From Isoperla grammatica (Eukaryota; Arthropoda; Insecta; Plecoptera; Perlodidae), in the NCBI GenBank assembly GCA_945910005.1, contig OX246741.1:45309740-45373739 (forward strand): a stretch of 64,000 bases of DNA. The letters run 5' to 3'. The notes beneath the pieces were generated by a model. The model saw nothing but the letters and a program-made list of their open reading frames with translations. It was not told where the DNA came from and did not search any database. A program made the position numbers and the translations under genes. Each line of letters opens with the position of its first letter. The first letter of the stretch is position 1. Shown piece by piece: positions 37,517 to 48,517 of this stretch.

Positions 37517-37945
37517 GGCTCTAACGACCAAAAGCCAACGGTTTAGCCGCGGTCGCTTAGCCGGTTCTCATACGAACACCGAAGTTAAGCAACCTCGGGC
37601 TAGGTCAGGAGGTGGATGGGTGACCACCCACCTCTGAAACACTAGTTACCGTTGGTTAGAGCAGATTGGAGGGTTCGAAAGCTTGTGTAACAGCTTCGTT
37701 CTTCTCGTCAACTGCTCGGCAGTCCAGGTTAGTGGAGGAACCTTTATGACTGGTCAAAGTTACACCGTCCTTTCGGATGGGACGTAAACCCGATGGTCCC
37801 CTTGGTACTTTTCGACAGGAGTAGGCTACGTGCCGGTACCAGGCTTCCCCTCCTCCCTTCCTCATTATCATTCATCAATCATCACTCATCAGGCTGAAGA
37901 GGGCATTGTGCCCTACACTGGCCTTAATTACAATAAAATAAAATA
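37517..37945 (+). mobile_element. 5S rRNA-derived SINE (SINE3-like)
   Basis: The head matches eukaryotic 5S rRNA through its internal promoter: GAAGTTAAGCAACC (box A region), GGGCTAGGTCAGGAGG (5S-like GGGC..GGT.AGTA region) and TGGATGGGTGACC (box C). Helix I is kept as GCCAACGG with CCGTTGG. After about 145 nt a non-5S body follows with TTTCGGATGGGACGTAAAC, seen in several invertebrate SINE tails. It ends with ACAATAAAATAAAATAAAC. The 5' half of the 5S diverges, so this is not a working 5S gene. Confidence 0.8.
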
Positions 37946-39235
37946 AACAAATAAAACGACCAAATTAGAACACGCATGGAACAAAACATTGCGAGATGTT
38001 TTCGTGCCTAGGAATAAGCTCGGAAAAAATCAAACGTATACGTCACAGCAAGGATTCTACAATACACTTAATTGTTGAGGGGTGACAAGTGATGCAGTCT
38101 GTTTTCTGCTTGGCCAATCATATCAACATAAGTCAACCAAACATTTCGAGGTAAGTCGAAACAGCCTGTTGTACATTGACGATCGATTTAGCATTCAAAT
38201 AGGTACTTTAAGTGAAAATTTTAATATTAAACAGCCTAATTTCAAAAAACGTGATACGTAAATCTACCTAATTAGTAATTATACATGCAATTGTACAATT
38301 TGTATAGAATTTGTTTTCGAGTAATGGTAGAAAAGAGAAATACACTTTCTGCAGGTATAATATTGTGATGTTATTGAACAAGTAATTATAATTATTTTTA
38401 TCGAATAAAAATGGTCTATTTTTTTCAAACCTGACTGTTGACAAAAAAAACTGACAAATGGTTTTAATCGTGCTTTAAGAACTTAATTTTGATAGTTGTG
38501 TTGAAAGAAAAAATAACGTACCTTTACATAGCATGAAAAAAGAAAATTTTTTGGAGGTCTATTTTTTTAATATGTCTAAACTTAGACAAATTTCCCTAAC
38601 GGAAGTGTCAAAATGTTCATTTAATATGGTTGTGGATAGAAATATCTGATTTTATTACAAATACCGTAACCAAATGCACGAAAGTGTACTTTTGTCGTAC
38701 ACTCACGTTGTAAAATAACGGACAGAGCGCGATACACCAAATCATAAAAAAAATATATTGTGTCCACAATAATGTTTTTACTCACATTTAGAGATAGCCA
38801 TTCGTTTTATAATAACGTACGCCTTTCTTATACGTCTTAACACAAAATAATTTATAAAACGTATGACCTAGGGGTGAAACGAAACCACTGCAACACTTAA
38901 AAACATGTGAATGTCTGGTCTATTTGTTGTCAAATCAGAGTATTCATCTAAACTAAACACCCTAATTGTTACTTACAATTTTGAATTAAGGTATGTTTAA
39001 ACCAATGCAATAAACATTAGCTCGATCTGTTGCATAGTTTTATAGTTACACCGATAACAATCTGCCGTTGCGTAAGAGGAAAATATAGTCGTCGGCCATC
39101 TTTAAAGCGTCGCGACGCCTATACGCCGACTAAAGTTGAAAATTGTCATATAAAATATCATTTTTTAAAGTATTTTGAATCGAATGTTGTATGAAACTCT
39201 ATGACCCCTTTTGTGAGAGTGTTTTTCATACTAAA

Positions 39236-39627
39236 TGAATGACTAAAATTTGTATTCATTCCTATTTGTTGTTATATACGTTGAGTAATAATACCAGGGT
39301 AAGCCACGAGCGTTCACACGGCACAGGGATAACCATCGTTCTAAGGTAGTATATCAAGTTACTATTATAAGTCCATGGTCTATGGTCTATCTACGTTCCA
39401 ACAGAAGCAATATGTTAGGGCCAGTTTTTCAATCAGTTGGTGAACAGTCCGTAACCTTAACCAGCGCTTTTACCAACTTGGCAATTAAAAATGATTTACA
39501 AGCAAAGCACCTATTAAATAATATGCTTTTTCGTGTTTAAACCGAAAAATAAATTGAATTAGAGAAGATATCTTAAAAGCTACAACTAAGTTCTCATTAT
39601 GTTAACACCTTAGTCAAAATGTTTTAA
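39236..39627. other. Non-coding spacer
   Basis: No ORF or repeat recognised. Confidence 0.35.
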
Positions 39628-39971
39628 GGCTGGTCCACACAGATTTTTAAGACATAATGCATAAGGTTTTAAGACGTTGTTTTAAAAACAACAATGAAAA
39701 CAACGTCTTATAACTAAAACTTTGTGTGAACGCCAATACGTGCATGTTTCCTATGATCCAACTTTACGACTACGCGTTAAACCTTAATGCTACGTTTACA
39801 GCTACGCGTTGCGAGCGAAGCGAGGGCGCGAGCTCCAATCAGCGGCCGAGTTTCATGCAAAGAAGTTACAAACTCGGCCGCTGATTGGAGCTCGCGCCCT
39901 CGCTTCGCTCGCAACGCGTAGCTGTAAACGTAGCATAAATCGTATGTCTTAAAAATCTGTGTGGACCAGCC
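39628..39971. mobile_element. MITE with TIR GGCTGGTCCACACAGATTTT, carrying a nested MITE
   Basis: GGCTGGTCCACACAGATTTT plus TAAGACATA at the left is inverted at 39943-39971. An inner inverted pair around GTTTTAAGACG/AACGTCTTATAAC follows. The AT-flanked palindrome at 39789-39934 sits inside. The outer duplication is unclear. Confidence 0.75.
39789..39934. mobile_element. Palindromic MITE (copy 2), AT duplication, nested
   Basis: Same family as 28541-28697: GCTACGTTTACAGCTACGCG arms, flanked by AT at 39787-39788 and 39935-39936. The arms are nearly identical to each other, indicating a younger copy than the one at 28541. Confidence 0.85.
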
Positions 39972-40190
39972 ATAATAAATAGGAAATAAACTAGTGTGTC
40001 TATGTTTTTTCTGGTTGGCTGTTATTTGTTGAGATGTGTGTAGTCATTTGTTTATCACCCAAAGGTTTTAAATTATGATGTACAAAGGAGGCCGTGGAAA
40101 TAGTTAACCAGCTCTTTTTAAATGATGATCCACCCATATCCATCCATCTGTAAATATTTCTCAAAAGAAATTCTTTCAATTCATTGTTAA

Positions 40191-40363
40191 AGCCTGTATT
40201 ACACGGTCAAACTTTTTCATACAACTCCTTGAATTCAAGAACAAAAGCGCATCAATAAATAATTCCTATTGTTGTATTTGACTACATACGGACTGTTTTT
40301 GATGCGCTTTTGTTCTTGAATTCAAGGAGTTGGATGAAAAAGTTTGACCGTGTAATACAGGCT
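40191..40363. mobile_element. PIF/Harbinger-like MITE, TSD TAA
   Basis: Long TIRs of about 64 bp begin AGCCTGTATTACACGGTC. It is flanked by TAA at 40188-40190 and 40364-40366. The arms are nearly perfect and the core is about 45 bp. Confidence 0.8.
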
Positions 40364-40870
40364 TAAGAAGTTTGTTAATTTACCACAACAAACACTATTG
40401 CACTAAAATGTCCATGCTGACCAACATAATAGCAACTTACTATTTTGTATGTAAATAAGATGAAATAAGAATTAAAGCAATACCTTAATACTTAATAGTA
40501 ATAGCTTCGCTATTAAAGCATTAAGACAAGAATAATAAGGATACTTTTGGCTTTAAGTTAGTACAAATATCGTAACATTCTCAAGTTGGCTGTTTAACAA
40601 ATTATTGAAAAACCGGGCTTAAGTCCAACGACTTAAACCTTAGGTTCTCATGAACGGTGAGTTTCGAAGGCAGTTCGCTAATATACATTAATAGTTATTA
40701 GTCAACATAACCTCAATTTCACTTTGCTAAACTCAAAGTGTCCGGTAAAAGTAATATGGATTTGACTGCATTGATTAAACTGCTGACGACTGCGATACGC
40801 TCACATTACTATTGATGGTTTGCAGGAACCTTACAACGATGTGCTTGGCGGCCATACTGGTGCCATAGAG
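40364..40870. other. Non-coding spacer
   Basis: No supported feature; it supplies the hAT target duplication at its right end. Confidence 0.35.
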
Positions 40871-41578
40871 CAGAGGTGCCCAACTTAATTTAGAAGTGGG
40901 CCACATAGCATAATTGTTCAATGTTGGCGGGCCACATCAACTTAACTATATATGTACACGTATATAGTCTGGTTATTCTATATCTATATCAAATTCCCCG
41001 TCAGCAAATGGTGTTCCCCCGCTGTTAGTAAGTGTGCACTGTGCAACACAAAAACTAGCGCGGACAGACGCTTGATTCTAATTTACCTTCTTTTTAAACA
41101 TACTTTGCTGCGAAACAAGATTTACTTTTTCAATTCGAATTAATCCTTATTTTATTACACTCGTTTTTGTGCTTCGAGTCATGAAGCCTTTGCAAGATCA
41201 CAACTAGAAGGGTGAAACATATTTGCGGGGACACTTGTATAACCAGTAGCATTTGTTATCTGTGCCAGTAGAGTCCTCGCCAGTTAGTATAAGTCGGATG
41301 TCACCACAGAAAACCATAATACCCCCCCCCCCCCCCCCCTCCTTGGCTTCCAAGAAAAAAGGCTTGAACGAGAACAAAACTAGAAGTAGAAACAAAAGAA
41401 TTGTGATAATTTTTCGCTGCGAAGTCTAGAATATAGTAATACACATATCCATCGAATAAATTTCAAAACTATGTGCTTTCAAATAAAATTGAATTTTCTT
41501 CGTGGGTTTAGTTGTGAGACTAGAATGTAAATGGGAGTTGTGGGCCAGATGAAATGGGCCGTATGTTGGGCACCCCTG
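40871..41578. mobile_element. hAT-like non-autonomous element, 708 bp, 8-bp TSD
   Basis: The TIRs are CAGAGGTGCCCAACTTA and the inverse of ATGTTGGGCACCCCTG, with subterminal GGGCCACAT/GGGCCAGAT motifs. CCATAGAG is repeated at 40863-40870 and 41579-41586. The CAGGGGTGCCCAAC terminus is typical of hAT. The interior contains a poly-C run (41323-41339) and no transposase. Confidence 0.85.
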
Positions 41579-41586
41579 CCATAGAG

Positions 41587-41893
41587 ATACAGCTAAAGCC
41601 AATTGTAGTAGAAACCAAACAATTAATATCATTGGGATCGTTTTTTGTTTTTCTTTACAAAAATTGATTTTTTGGTAAATTTGTGATTTTTATCTTTATT
41701 TCATATGTATTTTAAATTATAAACATTGTTTTTATGCAATTTTAAAAATCATACCCGCTCATCTTCTCTAATGATTAATGACCCCAGTATAGCAGCTGTG
41801 ACGTCACATGCCAACTATCAATTGATCTGTGGCCATACCGACTTACAAGACTCTTGATGCAAGTGAGGTTATGATACAACAATGAACAATTAT
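41587..41893. other. Non-coding spacer
   Basis: AT-rich, with a GTGACGTCACATG site at 41798. Confidence 0.35.
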
Positions 41894-44800
41894 GGTGAAT
41901 TCACGACCTTGCGTTGCGCTGCGCTGAGCGTTGGACTTTGTTGCGTTGCATTGCGTTGACTTCATCAGGCGGACTGGGAAGAAAATCCAGGCCGGGCAAA
42001 CTTTTGGTCAGGCCAGGCACGGGGGGTTTGGGGGGCCGTGGCCCCCCAACAACAGCGCCGCAGGCGAAGTTTAAAAAAATCAGGATTTTAGAAGGCATTT
42101 GGTGCATTTTAAAAAACACATAGCAGGCTGAATGCACTACCAAAATACTGTAGTTTTCTCGGTTAAAGGTAGAAAAACACCAGCAATAATATTGGATCAC
42201 TGTCTAACGACTGATGAGAATGAGATCAAGTTCCACCGAAATCCAACGAATCTACAATGTAATTTAAATCTTGCAACATCGTGAAGGAAGGGGTGGGAGG
42301 GACTCGGATTTAAAGAAATTTGAATTTGAAACTTGCACATGTAAGTATATTGATTTTTGAGTATATTATAGACAATGCAAAGCGAAAGTTTATCGTGAAA
42401 TCTATATCTTCCTACATCTATATTCTCTCTGCGCTGCGTACCATACTCAACCCCCCCCCCTCCCCCCCGCTACGCCCCTGAATGTACTGTAATGATATGT
42501 AAGCTATTGTGGGGACCCCTCCCACTCGGCTGTGTATATATATGTGTGCGTGGCGGTATGTTAGCTGTCAGTAACACATACATAGTGTTATATATAATTG
42601 GTAAAGAATGTAAAATTGTCGTGGGCAGCGCCGCCAGCGCGGCAACTTACCGCCGGCGCCAGGCAATGTGACAAATCCAACGAGTGTAGTAAGCAGTGTG
42701 AAGTAGCCCGGCGTGCACAGCGAGCAGTAGGACGAGGTCCAAAGCGTGAAGTAAGCAATGTGAAGTAGCCCGGAGTGCACAGCGAGCAGTAGGACGAGGT
42801 CCAAAGCGTGAAGTAAGCAATGTGAAGTAGCCCGGAGTGCACAGCGAGCAGTGTGGCGAGGTTCAACGCGTATAGTAAGCAGTGTGAAGTAGCCCGGCGT
42901 GCACAGCGAGCAGTGTGGCGAGGTTCAACGCGTATAGTAAGCAGTGTGAAGTAGCCCGGCGTGCACAGCGAGCAGTGTGACGAGGTTCAACGAGTGTAGT
43001 AAGCAGTGTGAAGTAGCCCGGAGTGCACAGCGAGCAGTGTGACGAGGTTCAACGCGTATAGTAAGCAGTGTGAAGTAGCCCGGCGTGCACAGCGAGCAGT
43101 GTGACGAGATCCAACGCGTGTAGTAATCAGTGTGAAGTAGCCCGGTGTGCACAGCGAGCAGTTTGACGAGGTTCAACGCGTGTAGTACTAGTAAGCAGTG
43201 GTTAGTAGCATGGCGTGCACAGCGAGCAGTGTAACGAGGTTCAACGCGTGTAGTACTAGTAAGCAGTGGTTAGTAGCGTGGCGTGCACAGCGAGCAGTGT
43301 GACGAGGTTCAACGCGTATAGTAAGCAGTGTGAAGTAGCCCGGCGGGCACAGCGAGCAGTGTGACGAGGTCCAACGCGTGTAGTAAGCAGTGTAAAGCAG
43401 CCCGGCGGGCACAGCGAGCAGTGTGACGAGGTCCAACGCGTGTAGTAAGCAGTGTGAAGTAGCCCGGTGTGCACAGCGAGCAGTTTGACGAGGTTCAACG
43501 CGTGTAGTACTAGTAAGCAGTGGTTAGTAGCCCGGCGTGCACAGCGAGCAGTGTAACGAGGTTCAACGCGTGTAGTAAACAGTGTAAATTAGCCCGGCGT
43601 GCACAGCGAGCAGTGAGACGAGGTCCAACGAGTGTAGTAAGCAGTGTAAAGTAGCCCGGCGTGCACAGCGAGCAGTTTGACGAGGTTCAACGCGTGTAGT
43701 ACTAGTAAGCAGTGGTTAGTAGCATGGCGTGCACAGCGAGCAGTGTAACGAGGTTCAACGCGTGTAGTAAACAGTGTAAATTAGCCCGGCGTGCACAGCG
43801 AGCAGTGAGACGAGGTCCAACGAGTGTAGTAAGCAGTGGAAAGTAGCCCGGCGTGCACAGCGAGCAGTGTGACGAGGTTCTACGCGTGTAGTAAGCAGTT
43901 TAAAGCAGACCGGCGTGCACAGCGAGCAGTGTGACGAGGTTCAACGCGTATAGTAAGCAGTCTGAAGCAGCCCGGCGGGCACAGCGAGCAGTGTGACGAG
44001 GTCCAACGCGTGTAGTAAGCAGTGTATAGCAGCCCGGCGGGCACAGCGAGCAGTGTGACAAGGTTCTACGCGTGTAGTAAGCAGTCTGAAGTAGCCCGGA
44101 GTGCACAGCGAGCAGTGTGACGAGGTCCAACGCGTGTAGTAAGCAGTGTAAAGCAGCCCGGCGGGCACAGCGAGCAGTGTGACGAGGTTCTACGCGTGTA
44201 GTAAGCAGTCTGTAGTAGCCCGGAGTGCACAGCGAGCAGTGTGACGAGGTCTAACGCGTGTAGTAAGCAGTGTAAAGCAGCCCGGCGGGCACAGCGAGCA
44301 GTGTGACGAGGTCCAACGCGTGTAGTAAGCAGTGTAAAGCAGCCCGGCGGGCACAGCGAGCAGTGTGACGAGGTCCAACGCGTTTAGTAAGCAGTGTGAA
44401 GTAGCCCGGCGGGCACAGCGAGCAGTGTGACGAGGTCCAACGCGTGTAGTAAGCAGTGTGAAGTAGCCTGGCGTGCACAGCGAGCAGTGTGACGAGGTTC
44501 AACGCGGGTAGTATGCAGTGTGAAGTAGCCCGGCGTGCACAGCGAGCAGTGTGACGAGGTCCAACGCGTGAAGTAAGCAGTTTAAAGCAGACCGGCGTGC
44601 ACAGCAAACAATGTGACGAGGTCCAACGCGTGAAGTAAGCAGTGCGAAGTAGCCCGACCTGCACAGCGAGCAGTGAGAACGGGTTCAACGCGTGTAGTAA
44701 GTGGTGTGAAGTAGCCCGGCGTACACAGCGAGTAATGTGACGAGGTCCAACGAATGTAGTAAGCAGTGTGAAGTAGGCCGGCGTGCACAGCGAGCAGGGA

Positions 44801-45013
44801 AGGCTCGTCGACGATCCTCCGCTAGGCGGAGATCAAGTAGACCTTGGAAACCCGAGTATCCCGGATCATACATGCTGCGAGGATCAAGAAGGCGTTGGAA
44901 AGTTGAACAATGTTTGCAGCATCGCACAGTCGCGCACTGATGATGCTCATGATTGGCTGCTAGGACTTCGAAGTTCAAAGTTGCGTAGCGCAACGCAAGG
45001 TCGTGAATTCACC
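41894..45013. mobile_element. DNA element of 3.1 kb filled by a 62-bp minisatellite
   Basis: Both ends carry GGTGAATTCACGACCTTGCG in inverted orientation, followed by TTGCGCT/AGCGCAA. ATTAT flanks both sides (41889-41893, 45014-45018), which could also be read as a 2-bp AT duplication. Between the TIRs lie GC-rich repeat fragments (41960-42500) and the 62-bp array. The superfamily is unsettled. The 44800-45000 segment has no recognisable protein. Confidence 0.75.
42666..44797. repeat. 62-bp minisatellite, about 34 copies
   Basis: The unit is AAGCAGTGTGAAGTAGCCCG, then GCGTGCACAGCGAGCAGTGT, then GACGAGGTCCAACGCGTGTAGT. The 62-bp spacing is clear (CGAGCAGTAG at 42721 and 42783). Variants with an extra TACTAGTAAGCAGTGGTTAG block occur at about 43180, 43250, 43505 and 43700. 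Minus-strand ORFs of up to 145 codons arise because the GGTCCAACG variant has no minus-strand stop in any frame. Confidence 0.95.
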
Positions 45014-45018
45014 ATTAT

Positions 45019-45340
45019 CAATGTAGACAACTGGGCTGCGTTCACACGACAAAGATTGAGGAGGGTGGACTTGGCCACCCCCGTAAATTACCTAAGATAG
45101 ATTTCGGATACCAGTGTAGCAAATTTCAAGCGTTCACACGTAATTTCAACTACCTGTTTACTATGTCAGTAATGTAAACCAACTCTTACTCAAACTTCGT
45201 AGTTCCAGTAGTGGAATATTACAAATGTGGGTACTTAATTCATTTGCATGCAATTACACTTAACTTTGCTTTGGAAGCTCATTACAGTGCAAGACAATCT
45301 TTATACTTTGAAGCATTGGAAGTTAAGTTAATATTGGCAT
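45019..45340. other. Non-coding spacer
   Basis: No feature recognised. Confidence 0.35.
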
Positions 45341-45693
45341 TTTAAAACTTGGCTGTCGGGTTTCACCACGTTTCGATAAAAATATCTTGACGTTTCGGGT
45401 CGATTGCACGGTCCATCTTCAGAAGATATATCCTAGAAGAGTGCACACACGGAACAATACTACTCAATCCCAGCCGTCCGTGTGAGTCAACCACAAGTTG
45501 ATAAACTAACTAAGAAAAAAAAAGTATAACTTGTTTGGGTTGAATCCACGAACTGACTGGCTGGATTGAGTAGGTTTGTTCCGTGTGTGCACAATTATAG
45601 AATATATCTTCTGAAGATGGAACGTGCAATCGGCCCGAAACGTCAAGGTATTTTTATCGGTGGACGCGGCGAAACCCGACAGCCAAGTTTTAA
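45341..45693. mobile_element. Foldback element with about 155-bp arms
   Basis: 45342-45500 is inverted at 45538-45692; the arms start AAAACTTGGCTGTCGGGTTT. Each arm contains CTGAAGATGG...CCCGAAACGTC (45611-45644 plus; 45389-45422 minus), a motif common near ends of invertebrate retroelements, including Penelope-like ones. Confidence 0.75.
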
Positions 45694-46092
45694 TAATGAC
45701 TCCGGCCGCGAAAGCCTACGACAAGATTTAATATTGAATTGTTCCTGGGTGGTACATTTGAGGAGAGGCTGCGTGACGGGAGAGGAAGGGAGGGGGAGGC
45801 AGAGTTTATGAGCTCATTAAGGGAATAAGTCATTCCCACAGCTGGCTTCGTTCCTCGTCACACTTCAATAGTTGCTAGCATTTTAAAATTTCCTATGGGA
45901 ACGGTTCTATATATCGCTTATATACTCCGGCATATTAATCTATATATAAAACAAGGAAATAAAGTTGGGAATTGAAGGAACGCTGTCAATTGTTCTTGTG
46001 TTATCGGTGCGAATGAAAGATCCCTGCTGTATAATTTAACCGTTGTGTGATCGGCTGTAGTTCCAAATTAAAAGCTATGCGAAAATATTATC
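45694..46092. other. Non-coding spacer
   Basis: No gene recognised. Confidence 0.35.
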
Positions 46093-46240
46093 TGGGTTTA
46101 AGATAAGCGCAGCGAGCGTTTATATTCCACTTTTATGGCACTCGGTGTTTGTTAAATTGTTTGTCGAAGTTTGTATGTCTCGCGATAGAGGTCGAACGGA
46201 GATTCCGATTATGTTTATTTTGGAACATTCACAAATTTCG
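46093..46240 (-). repeat. Copy of the GTTCGACC/CTATCG dispersed repeat
   Basis: The minus strand reads TCCGTTCGACCTCTATCGCG, AGACA, GAGTGCCATAAAAGTGGAAT and CGCTCGCTGCGCTTATC, matching 32390-32480. Confidence 0.6.
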
Positions 46241-46693
46241 ATTTGGATAGAACGCAATTATTTTGTCAGCATTGTCACCTCGAAAGTTATCAATTTAAGA
46301 CTTTGTCTGAGCGTAAAATAACATTTGTAAAGTAATATTATCTCTGTCATAAATAATATGTGAGTGAAATTGCGTCAACGTTCCTTGTAGGCCTACATAA
46401 AGCGTAAGAAAGTGGCCATAGGACCCAACCCCCCGCGCGGAGAACACTTCATAGTCAGGGTTAGAATATTGTACGGTAGTTTACTAATTATTGTTACGTA
46501 TACATATTTATATGAATGATGATTTAAGAAAAATATTTCGATTTAAATTGTATTTTTGTTGTTATTGTAATGAACGCTGGAATGCAGTTTATCATTAAAA
46601 TTATTGTCATTGATTTCCATCAATATTGGCTGATGCGCATAATCATTCAACAGGTGAAAACCAACTATGTCTAGTGTCCATTGATTGGCAATC

Positions 46694-48052
46694 ATAGGTA
46701 AAGCTCCAGGCTGTAGCTGTGAAGACGTCTAGTGCTGTGTCAGCATGGTGTGTTATTACACTATGACGTAACATCCTGGCTGAATGAAGGAATGCACTTT
46801 GAACGTCATGTTTTAGAGATGATAAGTTTAACTGTAATGCATGAATGTTCCATTACAGCTTACATTGACTCCAATAATCATCTACATTAATCGATACTGT
46901 TGTAGTTAATTGATTAATGTTGTGTTAAGGCCGATCCACAATTGAAATAAGGGTTGAAATAAGAATCCGTGAAATAGTGAAATAACAAGCTACTGGTTCA
47001 CAACAGACCCGTAGTACCTTATTTCAACATAGGAGAGCGTTACAATCGAGCACTTCTCGACCGGATCTGACGCCATAGTCACTGCCTACTCCAAACCTAT
47101 AGAAGGCGCAGCGCCAGCACCGACCCGGCCCTCGAACTGATGACAAACAACGAGCTGTCAAAATAATAAAATTGCAACATTATGAAGAAAACGAGGTATG
47201 GCGATAGTAACTGCTCACCAGTTAAAACGTTTAATGATGGGCAACCAAGTTGTGAAAGTTTTGGATGTCTCTTGTTTCTTTTGAAGATTTGTTTTCAAAA
47301 TCAGAATATTTTATTGTTTGACAGCTTGATGTTTGTCAATCGATTCATTTCATTTGTTTCATTGTTGTAAAGCAAGCTTGCAAGAAGCCTACGACGACGA
47401 CATTAACAACAACAACAACAACAGCAACAACAACAACGACAATATCCGGTTCGACTGGAGAAGGCCTTCTCTTCTCGAGCTCTGATTGGTTCGTCATAAG
47501 AAGTTGAAATAAGGTTGAAATAAGAAATGGAATTGATTCTTTCTTATGACTATTTCAATCCACTGTGACAATTGTGAACCACAGCATTGATATTGTATGT
47601 TTCAATTCGCTTAAACCTTATTGCTATTTCACTAATTCAACTCTTATTTCAATTGTGAATCCGCCTTAAAGGCGGATTCAGTCCGATCCGGTCGAGAAGT
47701 GCTCGATTGTAACGCTCTCCTATGTTGAAATAAGGTACTACGGGTCTGTTGTGAACCAGTAGCTTGTTATTTCACTATTTCACGGATTCTTATTTCAACC
47801 CTTATTTCAATTGTGGATCGGCCTTAACACAACATAAATCAATTAACTACAACAGTATCGATTAATGTAGATGATTATTGGAGTCAATGTAAGCTGTAAT
47901 GGAACATTCATGCATTACAGTTAAACTTATCATCTCTAAAACATGACGTTCAAAGTGCATTCCTTCATTCAGCCAGGATGTTACGTCATAGTGTAATAAC
48001 ACACCATGCTGACACAGCACTAGACGTCTTCACAGCTACAGCCTGGAGTTGC
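46694..48052. mobile_element. Composite palindrome of about 375-bp arms around a TTAA-flanked MITE
   Basis: 46694-47073 is the near-exact inverse of 47671-48052. Inside, GGCCGATCCACAATTGAAAT (46929) and its inverse ATTTCAATTGTGAATCCGCC (47646-47665) are flanked by TTAA, as for Kolobok or piggyBac MITEs. The outer arms include another copy of that MITE end plus its flanking DNA, so an inserted copy was itself inverted and duplicated. A (CAA)n stretch lies at 47408-47445. A 62-codon ORF at 47182 (MKKTRYGDSNC) is unassigned. Confidence 0.7.
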
Positions 48053-48348
48053 CGGCACTCGGCTGGAATCAGCCAACAGCCGATTGATCAGCTCGAGTGC
48101 ACAATATTTAAATTAGCCAATCGATAAAAGCCATAGTGGACACATGGCACAACTTAGCTTAAAACACTAGTCACCTAAGGAGGGGAAATGTTAACTAATT
48201 TCCCCTACAGCCATTTCCCACAGGAAATGTGCTCTCTCTTATCCCAGCCATCTTGGACTAAGGACGTGTTTTCCATGTTAGGAAAGGTTTGGTTTAATCA
48301 AACCCCTTGTTGTATGTAAGTAGTGAAATTCTTTTATTAAACTTATAC
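48053..48348. other. Flank of the Kolobok element
   Basis: Short inverted motifs (GGGGAAATG...CATTTCCC at about 48183-48220); no gene. Confidence 0.4.
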
Positions 48349-48509
48349 TTAAAGGACATCACAACACTGTGATTTTCCGGCGTTATAAAATGCGTTATTT
48401 TTTTTAATGATTTATGGAGAAAACTAGAAGTCTCTAGCTTGTACCAGAAATTTATAATAAATTATTGAAATGACCCAAGGTTTGGTGGTGCGCGCGCACC
48501 CGATAATCG

Positions 48510-48517
48510 TGACGTCA
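48510..48517. promoter_or_regulatory. CRE-like TGACGTCA palindrome in the left Kolobok TIR
   Basis: It sits in TCGTGACGTCACGA and is mirrored at 55721-55728 in the right TIR. TGACGTCA is the binding site of CREB/ATF factors; use as a transposon promoter element is inference. Confidence 0.45.

Larger units (their letters stand above)
34470..39235. mobile_element. Second large foldback element, arms about 1 kb
   Basis: About 34470-35450 is inverted at about 38140-39235. Paired landmarks include AACACTCTCACAAAAGG (34507)/CCTTTTGTGAGAGTGTT (39207), GGCGTATAGGCGTC (34604)/GACGCCTATACGCC (39113) and ACAACAGGCTGTTTC (35420)/GAAACAGCCTGTTGT (38158). The core of about 2.7 kb holds decayed coding pieces, a palindrome and a 5S-derived SINE. 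The outer ends are diffuse and no target duplication was found. The arms differ by many substitutions and small indels. Confidence 0.75.

Noticed and set aside
37533..37660. Functional 5S rRNA gene
   Set aside because: Only the internal promoter half matches well, and it continues into a SINE body.
42568..44993. Series of ORFs with TLLAVHAGLL-type repeats
   Set aside because: They follow the 62-bp unit through all three frames, which is expected from a stop-poor repeat and not from a protein with one conserved frame.
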